A stretch of DNA of 64,000 bases, taken from the NCBI GenBank assembly GCA_965197635.1, contig CBDANN010000008.1, positions 620,001-684,000 on the forward strand. The letters run 5' to 3'. Below the pieces are notes generated by a model, which saw only the letters and a program-made list of their open reading frames with translations, was not told the origin of the DNA and made no database searches. The DNA is from Bin87 sp965197635 (GTDB lineage: Bacteria; Chloroflexota; Dehalococcoidia; Lucifugimonadales; UBA3495). Made by a program: the position numbers and the translations under genes. The first letter of the stretch is position 1. Each line of letters opens with the position of its first letter. Positions 26,526 to 35,912 of this stretch are shown piece after piece.

Positions 26526-29222
26526 ATGACTGAGCCTGCCATTGCTATGCCCCGGGCCTACGATCCCGCGTCCGTCGAAGAGCGCATATATCAGAACTGG
26601 TGGGACTCGGGTTACTTCGTACCGCGATTAGATCCTGCTCGACAACCATTTTGCGTAGTCATGCCTCCGCCCAACGTTACGGGCGAGCTTCACTTGGGGC
26701 ATGCCCTAACCGCCAGCCTGCAAGACTCGCTCACGCGCTGGCATCGCATGCGCGGGGATCCCACGCTCTGGCTTCCCGGCAAAGACCACGCCGGCATCGC
26801 GACCCAATGGGTGGTCGAGCGCGCGTTGGCCGCCGAGGGCACCGACCGGCATGAGCTAGGCCGCGAGAAATTCGAGGAACGGGTCTGGGAATGGGTAGCC
26901 CTCTACGGCAACACCATTGACGCGCAGCACCGGCGGCTCGGCGCGTCTTGCGATTGGTCGCGCTCGCGTTTCACCCTGGATCCTGGCCCCGTGCGGGCGG
27001 TCCGGACCACCTTCACTAACCTGTTCAACAAGGGCCTGATCTATCGGCACGAACGGATCATCAACTGGTGTCCTCGCTGCGCTACTGCCCTCTCGGACCT
27101 TGAGGTTGATTACGAAGAGCAGGACGGTAAGCTGTATTACATACGCTATCCGCTGGCGGATAGCGCCGATGATTTCGTAACCGTCGCCACCACGCGCCCA
27201 GAGTCAATGCTGGGCGACACCGGCGTCGCCGTTCATCCGGAAGACGGCCGCTACGCCGACCAGGTTGGCAAGATGGTCGTGCTGCCAATCGTTGGCCGGC
27301 AGATCCCGGTGGTCGGCGACACGGCCATCGAGATGGAATTTGGGACCGGAGCCCTGAAGGTTACGCCGGGTCACGACGTGGTGGACTTTGAAATCGGCGA
27401 GCGCCACGGACTGCCCATAGTCACCGTCATCGGGTTCGACGGCTGCATGACTGCGGTAGTCGGCGCCAAATACGCCGGAATGGAACGGTTCGCCGCCAGG
27501 GCCGCGGTGGTAGAGGAACTCGAATCCACGGGGGCTTTGGAAAAAATCGAGGATTACCACCACTCCGTCGGGCATTGCCAACGCTGCAACGAGGTGGTGG
27601 AACCCCTCATCAGCCTGCAATGGTTCCTGAACGTGGGCAAGCACGACGAACCGGGCACCATCGCCGGCAACGCCTACACCGCCGTGGTCAACGGCGACAT
27701 CGAAATCGTACCGGAGCGTTTCGGTCGGGTCTATCTGAACTGGCTGGAGAACATACGCGACTGGTGCATCAGCCGGCAGCTGTGGTGGGGACACCGAATC
27801 CCGGTCTGGTACTGTGCCGCCTGCGGAAATCAAACCGCCCATATTGATGACCCCGACGCTTGCTCGGATTGCGGCAGCGCAAACATTGAGCAAGAAAGCG
27901 ACGTTCTGGACACCTGGTTCAGCAGTGGCCTTTGGCCTCATTCGACGCTGGGTTGGCCGGAGGATGGTTCCGCCGACTTTGATTACTTTTACCCCAACAC
28001 GGTGCTGGAAACCGGGTACGACATCCTGTTCTTCTGGGTGGCCCGGATGATCATGCTGGGCCTCGAAAACACCGGCGACGTTCCTTTCCGTTCCGTCTAT
28101 CTGCACGGCATGGTGCTGGACGCCGCGGGCCAGAAGATGAGCAAAACCCGCGGCAACACGCTTGACCCGCTGGATTTGCTGGAACAGTACGGCACCGACG
28201 CGTTGCGGTTCGCCCTGACCACCGGCACCGCGCCGGGCAATAATCTGCGGCTCAGCGACGAGAAACTGGAGTCGGCCCGTAACTTCGCCAACAAAATCTG
28301 GAACGCGGCGCGTTTCGTAATCAACGCCGTGGACGGACGCGACGACCTGGATGGCTGGTACGAATTGCCCGCGCCGCAGCATCGGGAAGATCGCTGGGTT
28401 GTCAGCCGACTGGACGCTCTCACCGCTGCCGTCAACGAAGGCTTGGCCGAGTTTGAACTGGGTGACGCTCAGCAGAAGCTTTACGACTTCGTGTGGAACG
28501 ACTTCTGCGATTGGTACATTGAGCTGGCGAAGGTGCGGCTTCGCGGCGGAGAACCCGGCGCTGCCGCCGCTACCCTGGCGCACGTGTTGGAGCGGTCGCT
28601 GCGTTTGTTGCATCCGTTCATGCCATTCGTGACCGAGGAAATCTGGCAAAATCTCGTCAGCCGGGTACCGGCTCCCGCAGGCGGTTTGCCTGCGTCCATC
28701 ATGATGGCTCCCTATCCGCAGGTTGATATACCCCGTTCTGACCCCGCTGCCGAAGCAGATGTAGAAGTGGTCATGCAGACGATCCGCGCCGTCCGCAATT
28801 TGCGTGCCCAACTACGCATCCCCGCGGGACAAAAGCTGGAGGCTGCGGTTGAAACCAATGGGATGATGTCCGTCGTAACAGAAGAGAAGGATGCCATCAG
28901 CGTGCTGGCCCGCGTGGAACCGTTGCGCGTGCTGGACATGGGAGACTCTGAAACGGTGACGGGCGTGAGCTTGGTGATCAACCCATTGGTGGTGCGCTTG
29001 CCTTTGGCGGGCGTGGTTGACATTTCGGTGGAATCGGACCGATTGGGTAAAGAGTTGGACGATGCGCGCCGCAACCAGGAACGTGTGGAGAAATTGCTGG
29101 CCAATCGCGACTTTGTATCCAAAGCGCGCCCCGACGTGGTGGAAAAGGAGCGGCAACGCTTGCAGACGCTGACCGAGCAGCGGGAGCGCATTGAGGAGAT
29201 CATCGCTCAGTTGAGCGTCTGA
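26526..29222 (+). CDS. valS: Valyl-tRNA synthetase
   Basis: The enzyme charges tRNA-Val. Class I signatures are clear: PPPNVTGELHLGHAL near residue 45 and GQKMSKTRGNTLDP near 535. The editing domain (TTRPESMLGDTGVAVHP) lies between. A C-terminal coiled coil follows (LGKELDDARRNQERVEKLL). The start at 26526 (MTEPAIAMPRAYDP) gives 898 residues, normal for ValRS. An open frame extends upstream to 26178 but codes nothing family-like and lies in the structured leader. Confidence 0.95.
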   Translation: MTEPAIAMPRAYDPASVEERIYQNWWDSGYFVPRLDPARQPFCVVMPPPNVTGELHLGHALTASLQDSLTRWHRMRGDPTLWLPGKDHAGIATQWVVERALAAEGTDRHELGREKFEERVWEWVALYGNTIDAQHRRLGASCDWSRSRFTLDPGPVRAVRTTFTNLFNKGLIYRHERIINWCPRCATALSDLEVDYEEQDGKLYYIRYPLADSADDFVTVATTRPESMLGDTGVAVHPEDGRYADQVGKMVVLPIVGRQIPVVGDTAIEMEFGTGALKVTPGHDVVDFEIGERHGLPIVTVIGFDGCMTAVVGAKYAGMERFAARAAVVEELESTGALEKIEDYHHSVGHCQRCNEVVEPLISLQWFLNVGKHDEPGTIAGNAYTAVVNGDIEIVPERFGRVYLNWLENIRDWCISRQLWWGHRIPVWYCAACGNQTAHIDDPDACSDCGSANIEQESDVLDTWFSSGLWPHSTLGWPEDGSADFDYFYPNTVLETGYDILFFWVARMIMLGLENTGDVPFRSVYLHGMVLDAAGQKMSKTRGNTLDPLDLLEQYGTDALRFALTTGTAPGNNLRLSDEKLESARNFANKIWNAARFVINAVDGRDDLDGWYELPAPQHREDRWVVSRLDALTAAVNEGLAEFELGDAQQKLYDFVWNDFCDWYIELAKVRLRGGEPGAAAATLAHVLERSLRLLHPFMPFVTEEIWQNLVSRVPAPAGGLPASIMMAPYPQVDIPRSDPAAEADVEVVMQTIRAVRNLRAQLRIPAGQKLEAAVETNGMMSVVTEEKDAISVLARVEPLRVLDMGDSETVTGVSLVINPLVVRLPLAGVVDISVESDRLGKELDDARRNQERVEKLLANRDFVSKARPDVVEKERQRLQTLTEQRERIEEIIAQLSV

Positions 29223-29328
29223 TCCCAAAGTTGCCATAATGTGCATACTGTTTTCAGAGCACTCGGAGTCCTCAGATGGCAAAATATTCGAGAAGCACCG
29301 CGTGTGCCATTAGACAGGAGTGCCCTTG

Positions 29329-29985
29329 ATGACGCAGAGGATTGTCCGTTTGGCCGTAGTTGGTATGGCCGCCGCCCTGATACTTGCCGCGATGACTGGC
29401 TGTTTTTTTCAAGGAGAAGAGGAACCTGAACCCACGGAGACCCCAGATTTGGCGGCGACCATTGCCGCAGCAGTCGGCGCGGCGGTCCAGCCTACCGAAA
29501 CTCCGGTTCCCACCAACACCCCCACTCCCGAGCCCGATTTGGGGGCTACCTTGCAGGCTATGATGGCGGCCACGCTTGCCGCTATGCCGCCGACCCAAGC
29601 GCCGGCCCGGCCCGCCGATACCCAGGTACCGCCGACGGCAGCGCCGATACCTACGGACACGCCAATACCACCCACTGACTCGCCGGCGCCCACTCAACCG
29701 CCAGTCCGACAAGCCTTCGAAGGCCCTCCGTGCATAGTCGCCGGTAAGGTGACTATCGGTGGATCTATCCCTCCGGCAGGAACACCGGTGTGGGCCGTCA
29801 GTCAAAAGCAAGATGGAAATGCGGTTGCTGAGGACAAGACTGATACCCAAGGCAGGTATCAGTTGGAGATCGAATACTCGGACGAGGTGTTTGACATCTT
29901 CGTTCGGAATTCTGATTCGGGTGTGGATACGGGTGGCTGCGCTTCGAAGGGTGATAGGGAGATAAAGAACCTCGCCATCCCGTAG
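29329..29985 (+). CDS. Lipoprotein with Pro/Thr-rich linker
   Basis: The start at 29329 is set by AGGAG at 29316-29320. A signal sequence ends in LAAMTGC, a fair lipobox, so the mature protein should be lipid-anchored outside the membrane. Residues 25-130 are a PTETP/PTNTPTPEP linker with two ATLAAM-type helical segments. The C-terminal 75 residues (GKVTIGGSIPPAGTPVWAV to DIFVRNSDSGVDTGG) resemble a small carboxypeptidase-regulatory-like beta domain. Function is unknown. A hairpin at 30008-30042 follows. Confidence 0.75.
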   Translation: MTQRIVRLAVVGMAAALILAAMTGCFFQGEEEPEPTETPDLAATIAAAVGAAVQPTETPVPTNTPTPEPDLGATLQAMMAATLAAMPPTQAPARPADTQVPPTAAPIPTDTPIPPTDSPAPTQPPVRQAFEGPPCIVAGKVTIGGSIPPAGTPVWAVSQKQDGNAVAEDKTDTQGRYQLEIEYSDEVFDIFVRNSDSGVDTGGCASKGDREIKNLAIP

Positions 29986-30007
29986 CGACGTCATCGCATG
30001 AGCGTAG

Positions 30008-30042
30008 ATTGGCCCCGGACAGCTAACGCTCCCGGGGCCAAT
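30008..30042 (+). terminator. Hairpin after the lipoprotein gene
   Basis: ATTGGCCCCGG and CCGGGGCCAAT form a perfect 11-bp stem with a 13-base loop. The following TGCTCTCT is only weakly T-rich, so it may be a poor intrinsic terminator. Confidence 0.5.
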
Positions 30043-30106
30043 TGCTCTCTGCTACAATATTCGTATCCTCATTCCGGTGCCCGTTCAACCTATTGCTGTG
30101 ATCGGC

Positions 30107-30970
30107 ATGAACATCGCCTCCGCTTTCGGCATAATCGGATACCCGATTGGCCACTCGATTTCTCCCCTGTTCCAGCAAGTGGCGCTGGATCACCTTTCGG
30201 TCGGTTCTGAATATCGTGCATACGAAGTCGCCCCGGATGAAGTGGGAGACTTTATCACTTCCTTGCGCTCAGAAAAGGCGGTGGGCATCAACGTAACGGT
30301 GCCCCATAAGGAAGCGGTGATGCCCTATCTTGATGAGATTGATGACTGGGCGGCGGAAGCCGGCGCCGTCAATACCATCGTCAACCGCGACGGCCGGCTG
30401 ATCGGTTACAACACCGACGGCTACGGATTTCTCCATGCCCTGCGGGAAGAGGGCAGTTTCGATCCAAGTGGCAAAGGTGTCCTCATCCTGGGCGCCGGCG
30501 GCTCGGCCCGCGGCGTGGTACAGGCATTGGTGCGAGCTGAAGTCGGCCGGTTGCATATCGCCAATCGCACCCTGGCGCGAGCTGAAACCCTGGCGGAACT
30601 GGCCGCCGGCAAAGGTGTTCCCGCTGAAGCGCTGGCGCTGGGTTCGGACAGCATTTCCGATGCCGCCGCGTCGGCGGAGTTGATCGTCAACTGTACTTCC
30701 CTGGGAATGCGACACGGTCCCGACGAAAACGCCGCTCCGCTGGCGGCTAACCAGATACCCGCCGACTCCCTGGTCTATGACCTGGTGTATAATCCGATGC
30801 GCACGCCGTTGCTGCGGGAGGCGGAAGTCGCCGGAGCGAATACACTGGGCGGAATATCCATGCTGGTGTATCAGGGCGCGGCGTCCTTTGAATTGTGGCT
30901 GGAACGCCCCGCCCCCGTCCCGGTGATGATGGATGCGGCGATGGCCGCGATGCGCGCCCGCGAGGCATGA
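30107..30970 (+). CDS. aroE: Shikimate dehydrogenase
   Basis: The enzyme reduces 3-dehydroshikimate with NADPH in the chorismate pathway. It shows the shikimate-binding SISPLF near residue 17, catalytic Lys in NVTVPHKE near 65, NTDGYGF near 103, the nucleotide motif GAGGSARGV near 130, and GGISMLVYQGAASFELW near 250. I prefer ATG at 30107 (MNIASAFGIIG) over a GTG at 30077. The stop lies 33 bases before aroC, so the two pathway genes form an operon. Confidence 0.92.
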   Translation: MNIASAFGIIGYPIGHSISPLFQQVALDHLSVGSEYRAYEVAPDEVGDFITSLRSEKAVGINVTVPHKEAVMPYLDEIDDWAAEAGAVNTIVNRDGRLIGYNTDGYGFLHALREEGSFDPSGKGVLILGAGGSARGVVQALVRAEVGRLHIANRTLARAETLAELAAGKGVPAEALALGSDSISDAAASAELIVNCTSLGMRHGPDENAAPLAANQIPADSLVYDLVYNPMRTPLLREAEVAGANTLGGISMLVYQGAASFELWLERPAPVPVMMDAAMAAMRAREA

Positions 30971-31003
30971 CCCTACTACCCCAAACCAGGAGGCTGACGC
31001 GCG

Positions 31004-32191
31004 ATGATACGATGGTTCACGGCTGGCGAGTCCCACGGGCAGGGCCTGATGATAATCGTGGAAGGCGTGCCAGCCTATCTGCCCCTGGATGAAGAGTACA
31101 TCGCACACCACCTGGGTCGTCGCCAGCGTGGGTACGGGAGAGGTGGACGCCAGCAGATTGAGCGCGACCACGCCCACATCCAGACCGGCGTTCGCCACGG
31201 TTACACCCTGGGCAGCCCCATTGGAATGCTCCTGGAGAATCGGGATTGGGTCAATTGGCAGGATGCCATGGCGGTGGAATACGTGGAGAACCCCTCACAG
31301 GAAGGCCGCAACCAGAGGGTGACCCGCATTAGGCCCGGTCACGCCGACTTGCCGGGAGCGATGAAGTACGGCTTCCACGATGTGCGCAACTCGTTGGAGC
31401 GGGCGTCCGCGCGGGAGACCGCCGGACGGGTCGCCGCCGGCGCGGTTGCCATGCGCCTACTGGAAGAGTTTGATATCAAGTTCCACAGCCACGTAATCTC
31501 CATAGGGCGCGTGCCTGCGAATCCCCCAGAGCCCGACGAAATCGACTGGGACGCTGTGGAAGAATCCCCGGTTCACTGCGCTGATCCTGTCGCCGCTGAG
31601 CTGATGATGGCAGAAGTGGATGCCGCCAGAGAGGCCGGCGATACAGTGGGCGGGAGCGTGGAGGTGATCGCTGAGAATGTGCCAATCGGCCTGGGGTCTC
31701 ATGTTCATTGGGACCGCAAGATCGACGCCAAGGTAGCCCAGGCGCTCATGAGCATCAACGCGGTCAAGGCGGTCAGCATCGGCCCTGGTTGGGAGTTGCT
31801 GGATCGCTGGGGTTCCGAGTTCCAGGACGTCATCGAACCCGTTACCGATCCCGACCGCCCCTGGCAGCGCAAGACCAACCGCGCCGGCGGCACCGAGGGC
31901 GGAATGACCAGCGGCCCTCCCCTAGTGGCCCGCTTCGTCATCAAACCCATTGCCACCCTGCACAACCCGCTCCCTTCCGTTGACTTGGATACGGGTGAGC
32001 CGGTGCAAGCGCACTTTGAACGCAGCGACGTGTGCCAGGCCCCGCCGGCCGGCGTAATCGGCGAGGCCATGGTAGCGCTGGTGCTGGCGGACGCCTTTAT
32101 GGAAAAATTCGGCGGCGACAGCATTCCCGAGACACGCCGCAACTACGAGGGCTATCAGGCCACGGTGGGGCCACGGCTGCGGTACAGCTAA
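31004..32191 (+). CDS. aroC: Chorismate synthase
   Basis: It makes chorismate from EPSP using reduced FMN. Family signatures are present: GESHGQGL at the start, RRQRGYGRGGRQQIE near residue 40, the RPGHADLPG segment near 110, SARETAGRVAAGAVA near 132, and NRAGGTEGGMTSG near 295. The length (395) is normal. AGGAGG lies 16 bases before the start. It follows aroE directly. Confidence 0.95.
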   Translation: MIRWFTAGESHGQGLMIIVEGVPAYLPLDEEYIAHHLGRRQRGYGRGGRQQIERDHAHIQTGVRHGYTLGSPIGMLLENRDWVNWQDAMAVEYVENPSQEGRNQRVTRIRPGHADLPGAMKYGFHDVRNSLERASARETAGRVAAGAVAMRLLEEFDIKFHSHVISIGRVPANPPEPDEIDWDAVEESPVHCADPVAAELMMAEVDAAREAGDTVGGSVEVIAENVPIGLGSHVHWDRKIDAKVAQALMSINAVKAVSIGPGWELLDRWGSEFQDVIEPVTDPDRPWQRKTNRAGGTEGGMTSGPPLVARFVIKPIATLHNPLPSVDLDTGEPVQAHFERSDVCQAPPAGVIGEAMVALVLADAFMEKFGGDSIPETRRNYEGYQATVGPRLRYS

Positions 32192-32204
32192 CGGGGATTG
32201 GCTG

Positions 32205-32411
32205 ATGGAATGGATAGCGCAGATCATCCGGCGCGTCCGGGGCCGCAATGGAAAGCCGGCAAAGCCGGCCGAGGATGGCCGGCACGTTGCCACCGAATTG
32301 ATGCGCCACCGGCGGGAATTGGCCCGCTCGCAGGGACAGGCCGGCCACAATCTCACCGTCCAGACCACCATTGACATGGCCCGAACGCAGACCTGGACGG
32401 GCGGCGGATAA
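32205..32411 (+). CDS. Small hypothetical protein after aroC
   Basis: Sixty-eight residues, very basic in the middle (RRVRGRNGK, RHRRELARSQ), with no membrane segment or known motif. It starts 13 bases after aroC and ends 46 bases before the Uma2 gene, so it would be read on the aroEC transcript. Codon use is like the neighbours. No relatives are recognised; it may not be real. Confidence 0.4.
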   Translation: MEWIAQIIRRVRGRNGKPAKPAEDGRHVATELMRHRRELARSQGQAGHNLTVQTTIDMARTQTWTGGG

Positions 32412-32457
32412 GGACCGCCGCCAACGCTGTCGCCCGTTCTATCCGGCGAGGCCCGCT

Positions 32458-33165
32458 ATGACTGCCAAACCCATTGTTCCACCTCCGTTCGAGACGACGC
32501 CGGCCGGCCAATTCCCGGACACGCCCAAAGATGATATGCAAAACCTCATCCATCTCAACGGGCCCGGCTTCATTCCTGCCGTCGCGCTCCATCTCGGTTC
32601 ACCCGACACCACCGCCGTGCTGAGCGAGTTTCCCATCGGCTGGAACGTCAGCCAGCGCCGGGGTCTGCTGTCGCCCGACCTGCTGATTGCTTTCAACGTG
32701 GATGTTGCCGCCATCATTGCCCACAATGGTTACTCCATCGACTATCACGGCAAACCGCCCGACTTTGTGCTGGAAATCGCCTCACGCGGCACCGCCCGCC
32801 GGGACGAAAGGGAGAAATGGGAGGGCTATGCGGCCTATGGGGTGACTGAATACTGGCGTTTTGACGAAACTGACGGGCGATTCTACAGCGTCAATCTCGC
32901 CGGAGACCGATTGGCCGACGGGCAGTACGAAGCCATACCCATCATAGAAGCCGGCCACGCCCGGGACCGCGGCCTCAGCGCCGCGCTCAACCTGAACCTC
33001 TGCTGGGAATACGGACACCTCCGCTGGCACGATCCCGCCACCGGATACCTGACCACCTATTACCAGGAAGCCGACCGACGCCGGGCCGCCGAAGCCCAAC
33101 TTGCCGCAGAGCGTGAAGCCCGACTTGCTCTTGAAGCCGAGCTGCGACGCTTGCAAGGCTCCTAA
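32458..33165 (+). CDS. Uma2-family endonuclease-like protein
   Basis: The core fits the Uma2 PD-(D/E)XK fold: LLSPDLLIAF near residue 65, PDFVLEIASRGTARRDEREK near 100, then YGVTEYWRFD. The Asp, Glu and Lys of the nuclease motif are present. The last 40 residues form a charged coiled coil (EADRRRAAEAQLAAEREAR), which is usual in Uma2 proteins. These are abundant in cyanobacteria and Chloroflexota, and their biological role is not settled. The start at 32458 gives the normal family N-terminus. Confidence 0.82.
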   Translation: MTAKPIVPPPFETTPAGQFPDTPKDDMQNLIHLNGPGFIPAVALHLGSPDTTAVLSEFPIGWNVSQRRGLLSPDLLIAFNVDVAAIIAHNGYSIDYHGKPPDFVLEIASRGTARRDEREKWEGYAAYGVTEYWRFDETDGRFYSVNLAGDRLADGQYEAIPIIEAGHARDRGLSAALNLNLCWEYGHLRWHDPATGYLTTYYQEADRRRAAEAQLAAEREARLALEAELRRLQGS

Positions 33166-33187
33166 ACGACTCGGTATGCCATTGACC

Positions 33188-34189
33188 ATGAAGTACGGTG
33201 TAACTCTCCTCCCCAATTCCTACGAATCTTTCCGACGCCACGTGCGGCTGGCGGAATCCATTGGCTTCGACTACATCGGCGTCGCCGATTCCCAGTCTTT
33301 GTTTCGCGAGTTGTTCGTCTCGCTGGCGGTCGCCGCTACCGAAACGTCGAGGGTGCATTTGGGACCGTCGGTCACCAACCCCTTGACGCGGCATCCTGCG
33401 GTTACCGCCTCGGCAATTGCTTCATTGCAGGAGTTAACCGGGGGGCGGGCGTTTCTCGGCATCGGGACCGGGGATTCGGCGATTCTCAACGTGGGCTTGC
33501 GCCCCGCCCGGCTGGCCGCGTTGCGTGAATACATCGAAGCGGTGCGGTCATTCATGTCAGGAGAAAGCGCCGAGTACATGGGTCGTGAAGGCCACGTCGG
33601 CTGGAGCGCTCATCCGGCGCCCATCATGATGTCGGCGGAAGGGCCGCGAACGCTCCGGATCGCCGGTGAAATCGCCGACCGGGCGATGATCCACACGGGA
33701 CTGACGCCGGAGATTCTGGAGGACACGGTGGCCCACGTGCGGGCCGGAGAGTGGAACGCCGGCAAAACCCTGGGTTCGACGCAAATCTGGGCCTTTGCCA
33801 AATGCAACATCGCTGACGAGCACGACGCGGCCATCGATGAAATCAAGATGGCCCTCGCGGCCAGCGCGCACCATGCCTTTCGTTTCACTTTGGAAGGCAA
33901 GCACGTACCGGCAGACCTGCGCGAGGCCATGATGTCCATTCAAGGGGAATACGTACCTGCCGAGCACGAACAGGTTGGGGACACCCGCAACGCCGCGATT
34001 ACCGATGAGTTCGGCGTCACCGATTATCTGGCCGACCGTTTTGCCGTTGTCGGAACTCCCGAGGAGTGCCGCGCGAAGGTATCCCAGATAGGGAGCTCAG
34101 GGGTTGACGTACTGCAGATAACCGCCATCAGCCATGATCCGGCCGCAATCATCCGGCGCTTCGGCGAGGAAGTGATTGCCCAAATTTAA
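33188..34189 (+). CDS. LLM-class flavin/F420-dependent oxidoreductase
   Basis: The protein is a luciferase-like TIM barrel: GVTLLPNSYESFRRHVRLAE at the start, GFDYIGVADSQ, VHLGPSVTNPLTRHPAVTAS near residue 57, and RAFLGIGTGDSAILNVG near 85. Close relatives use reduced F420 (methylenetetrahydromethanopterin reductase type). The substrate is not predictable. ATG at 33188 gives the family start MKYGVTLL; another Met lies four codons upstream at 33176. It ends convergently with the ferredoxin gene. Confidence 0.85.
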   Translation: MKYGVTLLPNSYESFRRHVRLAESIGFDYIGVADSQSLFRELFVSLAVAATETSRVHLGPSVTNPLTRHPAVTASAIASLQELTGGRAFLGIGTGDSAILNVGLRPARLAALREYIEAVRSFMSGESAEYMGREGHVGWSAHPAPIMMSAEGPRTLRIAGEIADRAMIHTGLTPEILEDTVAHVRAGEWNAGKTLGSTQIWAFAKCNIADEHDAAIDEIKMALAASAHHAFRFTLEGKHVPADLREAMMSIQGEYVPAEHEQVGDTRNAAITDEFGVTDYLADRFAVVGTPEECRAKVSQIGSSGVDVLQITAISHDPAAIIRRFGEEVIAQI

Positions 34190-34237
34190 GGGCGACCTGT
34201 GTGGCCGCCCCGGTATCGGTGGGAGTGAGAAACTTCG

Positions 34238-34462
34238 TTACGGGAACAGGATCTCGCCGGTCTCCGCATCTTCGACCGTGATAGCGGTAACCGGGCAGTT
34301 TTCCGCGGCCTCCAGGATGGTCTCCTCCGGATCGCCGGCCGCGTCTTTGACGTAGGACTGGCGGTCTTCGTTGAGGCCGAACGTGTTTACTGCAAAGGTT
34401 TCGCACATGGCGTTACCCACGCACACATTGTAGTCCACGGTGATCTTCAACTGTCGGGCCAT
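34238..34462 (-). CDS. [3Fe-4S] ferredoxin, P450 partner type
   Basis: A 74-residue ferredoxin with Cys14, Cys20 and Cys56 (CVGNAMC and ENCPVTAI). The position that would be the second Cys of a [4Fe-4S] site is Asn17, so a [3Fe-4S] cluster is expected. Such ferredoxins pass electrons to bacterial P450s. AGGAGG lies eight bases before the start. It follows the first P450 gene by 68 bases on the same strand with no hairpin between, so the pair should share a transcript. It may serve all five P450s. Confidence 0.9.
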   Translation of the reverse strand: MARQLKITVDYNVCVGNAMCETFAVNTFGLNEDRQSYVKDAAGDPEETILEAAENCPVTAITVEDAETGEILFP

Positions 34463-34530
34463 TGGGATAACCTCCTCGTGGTGGTCAGGCGAATGTAGTT
34501 GCGGTTCGCATTAGAAGCGGCGGCCGGTCG

Positions 34531-35760
34531 TTATCGGGTGGTGACCGGCAGGTTCAGCAAGGTTCGTTGGCCCACGCTGGGCAGATATTCGAGTTCCTCG
34601 GGAGCGGATTCCAACTCAAAACCCTCATACCGGCGGGCAAGCTCGGCGAAGGCTTCCTGGCCCTCCAGCCGGGCCAGCGTGGCGCCGAGGCAATGATGCA
34701 CCCCGCTGCCAAAGGCCACATGGGGGTTGGGGTTGCGCGTGATGTCCAGTTCATTCGGGGTTTCGAAAACCTCCGGGTCCCGGTTGGCCGACGATATGAC
34801 CCACCGCACCCTTTCGTCCTTACCGACTCGCTGGCCGTCGCCCATATCTACGTCCTGGGTCGCGACGCGCTGCACCGATTTCAAGGGGGAATCGTACCGG
34901 AGAACTTCTTCGACGGCGTTGACCACATGGGCATCCGGGTCGATTCGCAGCAGGTCGAACTGGCCGGCGTTCTGGGCGAAAGCCAACACCCCGTTTGAGA
35001 TGAGGTCGTTGGTGGTTTCGTGTCCGGCGACCAGCAACAGCAGCGCGTTGGCCAGCACTTCATCCCTGGTGTAGGCTCCCATGATTTCGCCCGTACAGAT
35101 TACTGAAAGCAGGTCATCGCCAGGGTCACGGACGCGCTCGGCCACGATGGGGGCCAGATAGTCGGTAACGGCCTGGACGCCTTCGGCGAACATTCGGATG
35201 CGGTCGGGCTGGTTACCGTCGAAACCGCACATACGACCGCACAGTTCCTTGACGAAAGCCCGATCACTGGTCGGTATGTCCATCAGGCCGGCGATGATGC
35301 TGTAGGTGAGCGGCGTGGCGAAATCGTGCATCATGTCCATGCGCCCGGCGCCCTGCAGGTCGTCCAGCAGGTCGTTCACGGTTTGACGCACCAAGGGACG
35401 CCACGTTTCCATGGCCTTGGGCGTGAAGTAGCCGTGCACCACCTTGCGCTTTTCCTTGTGCTTGGCGCCGTCGTTCTGCGTAAAGCGCGCCGCCATCCAG
35501 TTGCGTACCGCCCCGAACAGTTCCATGTCCTCCTCAGGGATCGTCGGCGATGGAGGACGCGTATCCCGCAGCGCGACCTCTGAGGAAAAGTACTCGGGAT
35601 GGCGAGCCGTCCACACGAGCCGTTCGTAGCTGGTTACGACCCACATCTGGTACTGTTCGTTCCAGTGGACAGGAGCCTCCGACCTCCACGCGCCGAAAAA
35701 GCCGTAAGGATCACGAATGGCGTCGGGCGCGAACAGGTCGTCGTGGATGTTGGCAGGCAT
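34531..35760 (-). CDS. Cytochrome P450 (copy 1, ferredoxin-linked)
   Basis: A soluble bacterial P450 of 409 residues. The I-helix motif VAGHETTND lies near residue 243, the ExxR motif EEVLR near 285, and the heme loop FGSGVHHCLGATLAR with the axial Cys near 350. It differs most from the other four copies in the first 130 residues and in its substrate-recognition regions. Cotranscribed with the ferredoxin downstream. The substrate is unknown. Confidence 0.93.
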   Translation of the reverse strand: MPANIHDDLFAPDAIRDPYGFFGAWRSEAPVHWNEQYQMWVVTSYERLVWTARHPEYFSSEVALRDTRPPSPTIPEEDMELFGAVRNWMAARFTQNDGAKHKEKRKVVHGYFTPKAMETWRPLVRQTVNDLLDDLQGAGRMDMMHDFATPLTYSIIAGLMDIPTSDRAFVKELCGRMCGFDGNQPDRIRMFAEGVQAVTDYLAPIVAERVRDPGDDLLSVICTGEIMGAYTRDEVLANALLLLVAGHETTNDLISNGVLAFAQNAGQFDLLRIDPDAHVVNAVEEVLRYDSPLKSVQRVATQDVDMGDGQRVGKDERVRWVISSANRDPEVFETPNELDITRNPNPHVAFGSGVHHCLGATLARLEGQEAFAELARRYEGFELESAPEELEYLPSVGQRTLLNLPVTTR

Positions 35761-35849
35761 GGTTCAACCCCTTTTGCGGCGGGCCCGGTTCGCGGTCAAA
35801 ATTATCACAAGCGGTGTCACAATTCAAACAAACGGATTGTGCAAACGAG

Positions 35850-35881
35850 AAGCCGACGGCCACCCAAGTGGCCGCCGGCTT
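35850..35881 (-). terminator. Terminator after P450 copy 2
   Basis: AAGCCGACGGCCAC and GTGGCCGCCGGCTT form a 14-bp stem with one mismatch and a 4-base loop, followed on the minus strand by CTCGTTTG. It separates copies 2 and 1. Confidence 0.7.
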
Positions 35882-35912
35882 CGTTTCCGACAAGTTTGGC
35901 TTCAGGCGCTGG

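Noticed and set aside
34190..34210. Terminator between the LLM and ferredoxin genes
   Set aside because: GGGCGACC and GGCCGCCC make only a short imperfect stem with no T run on either side, so I do not list it.
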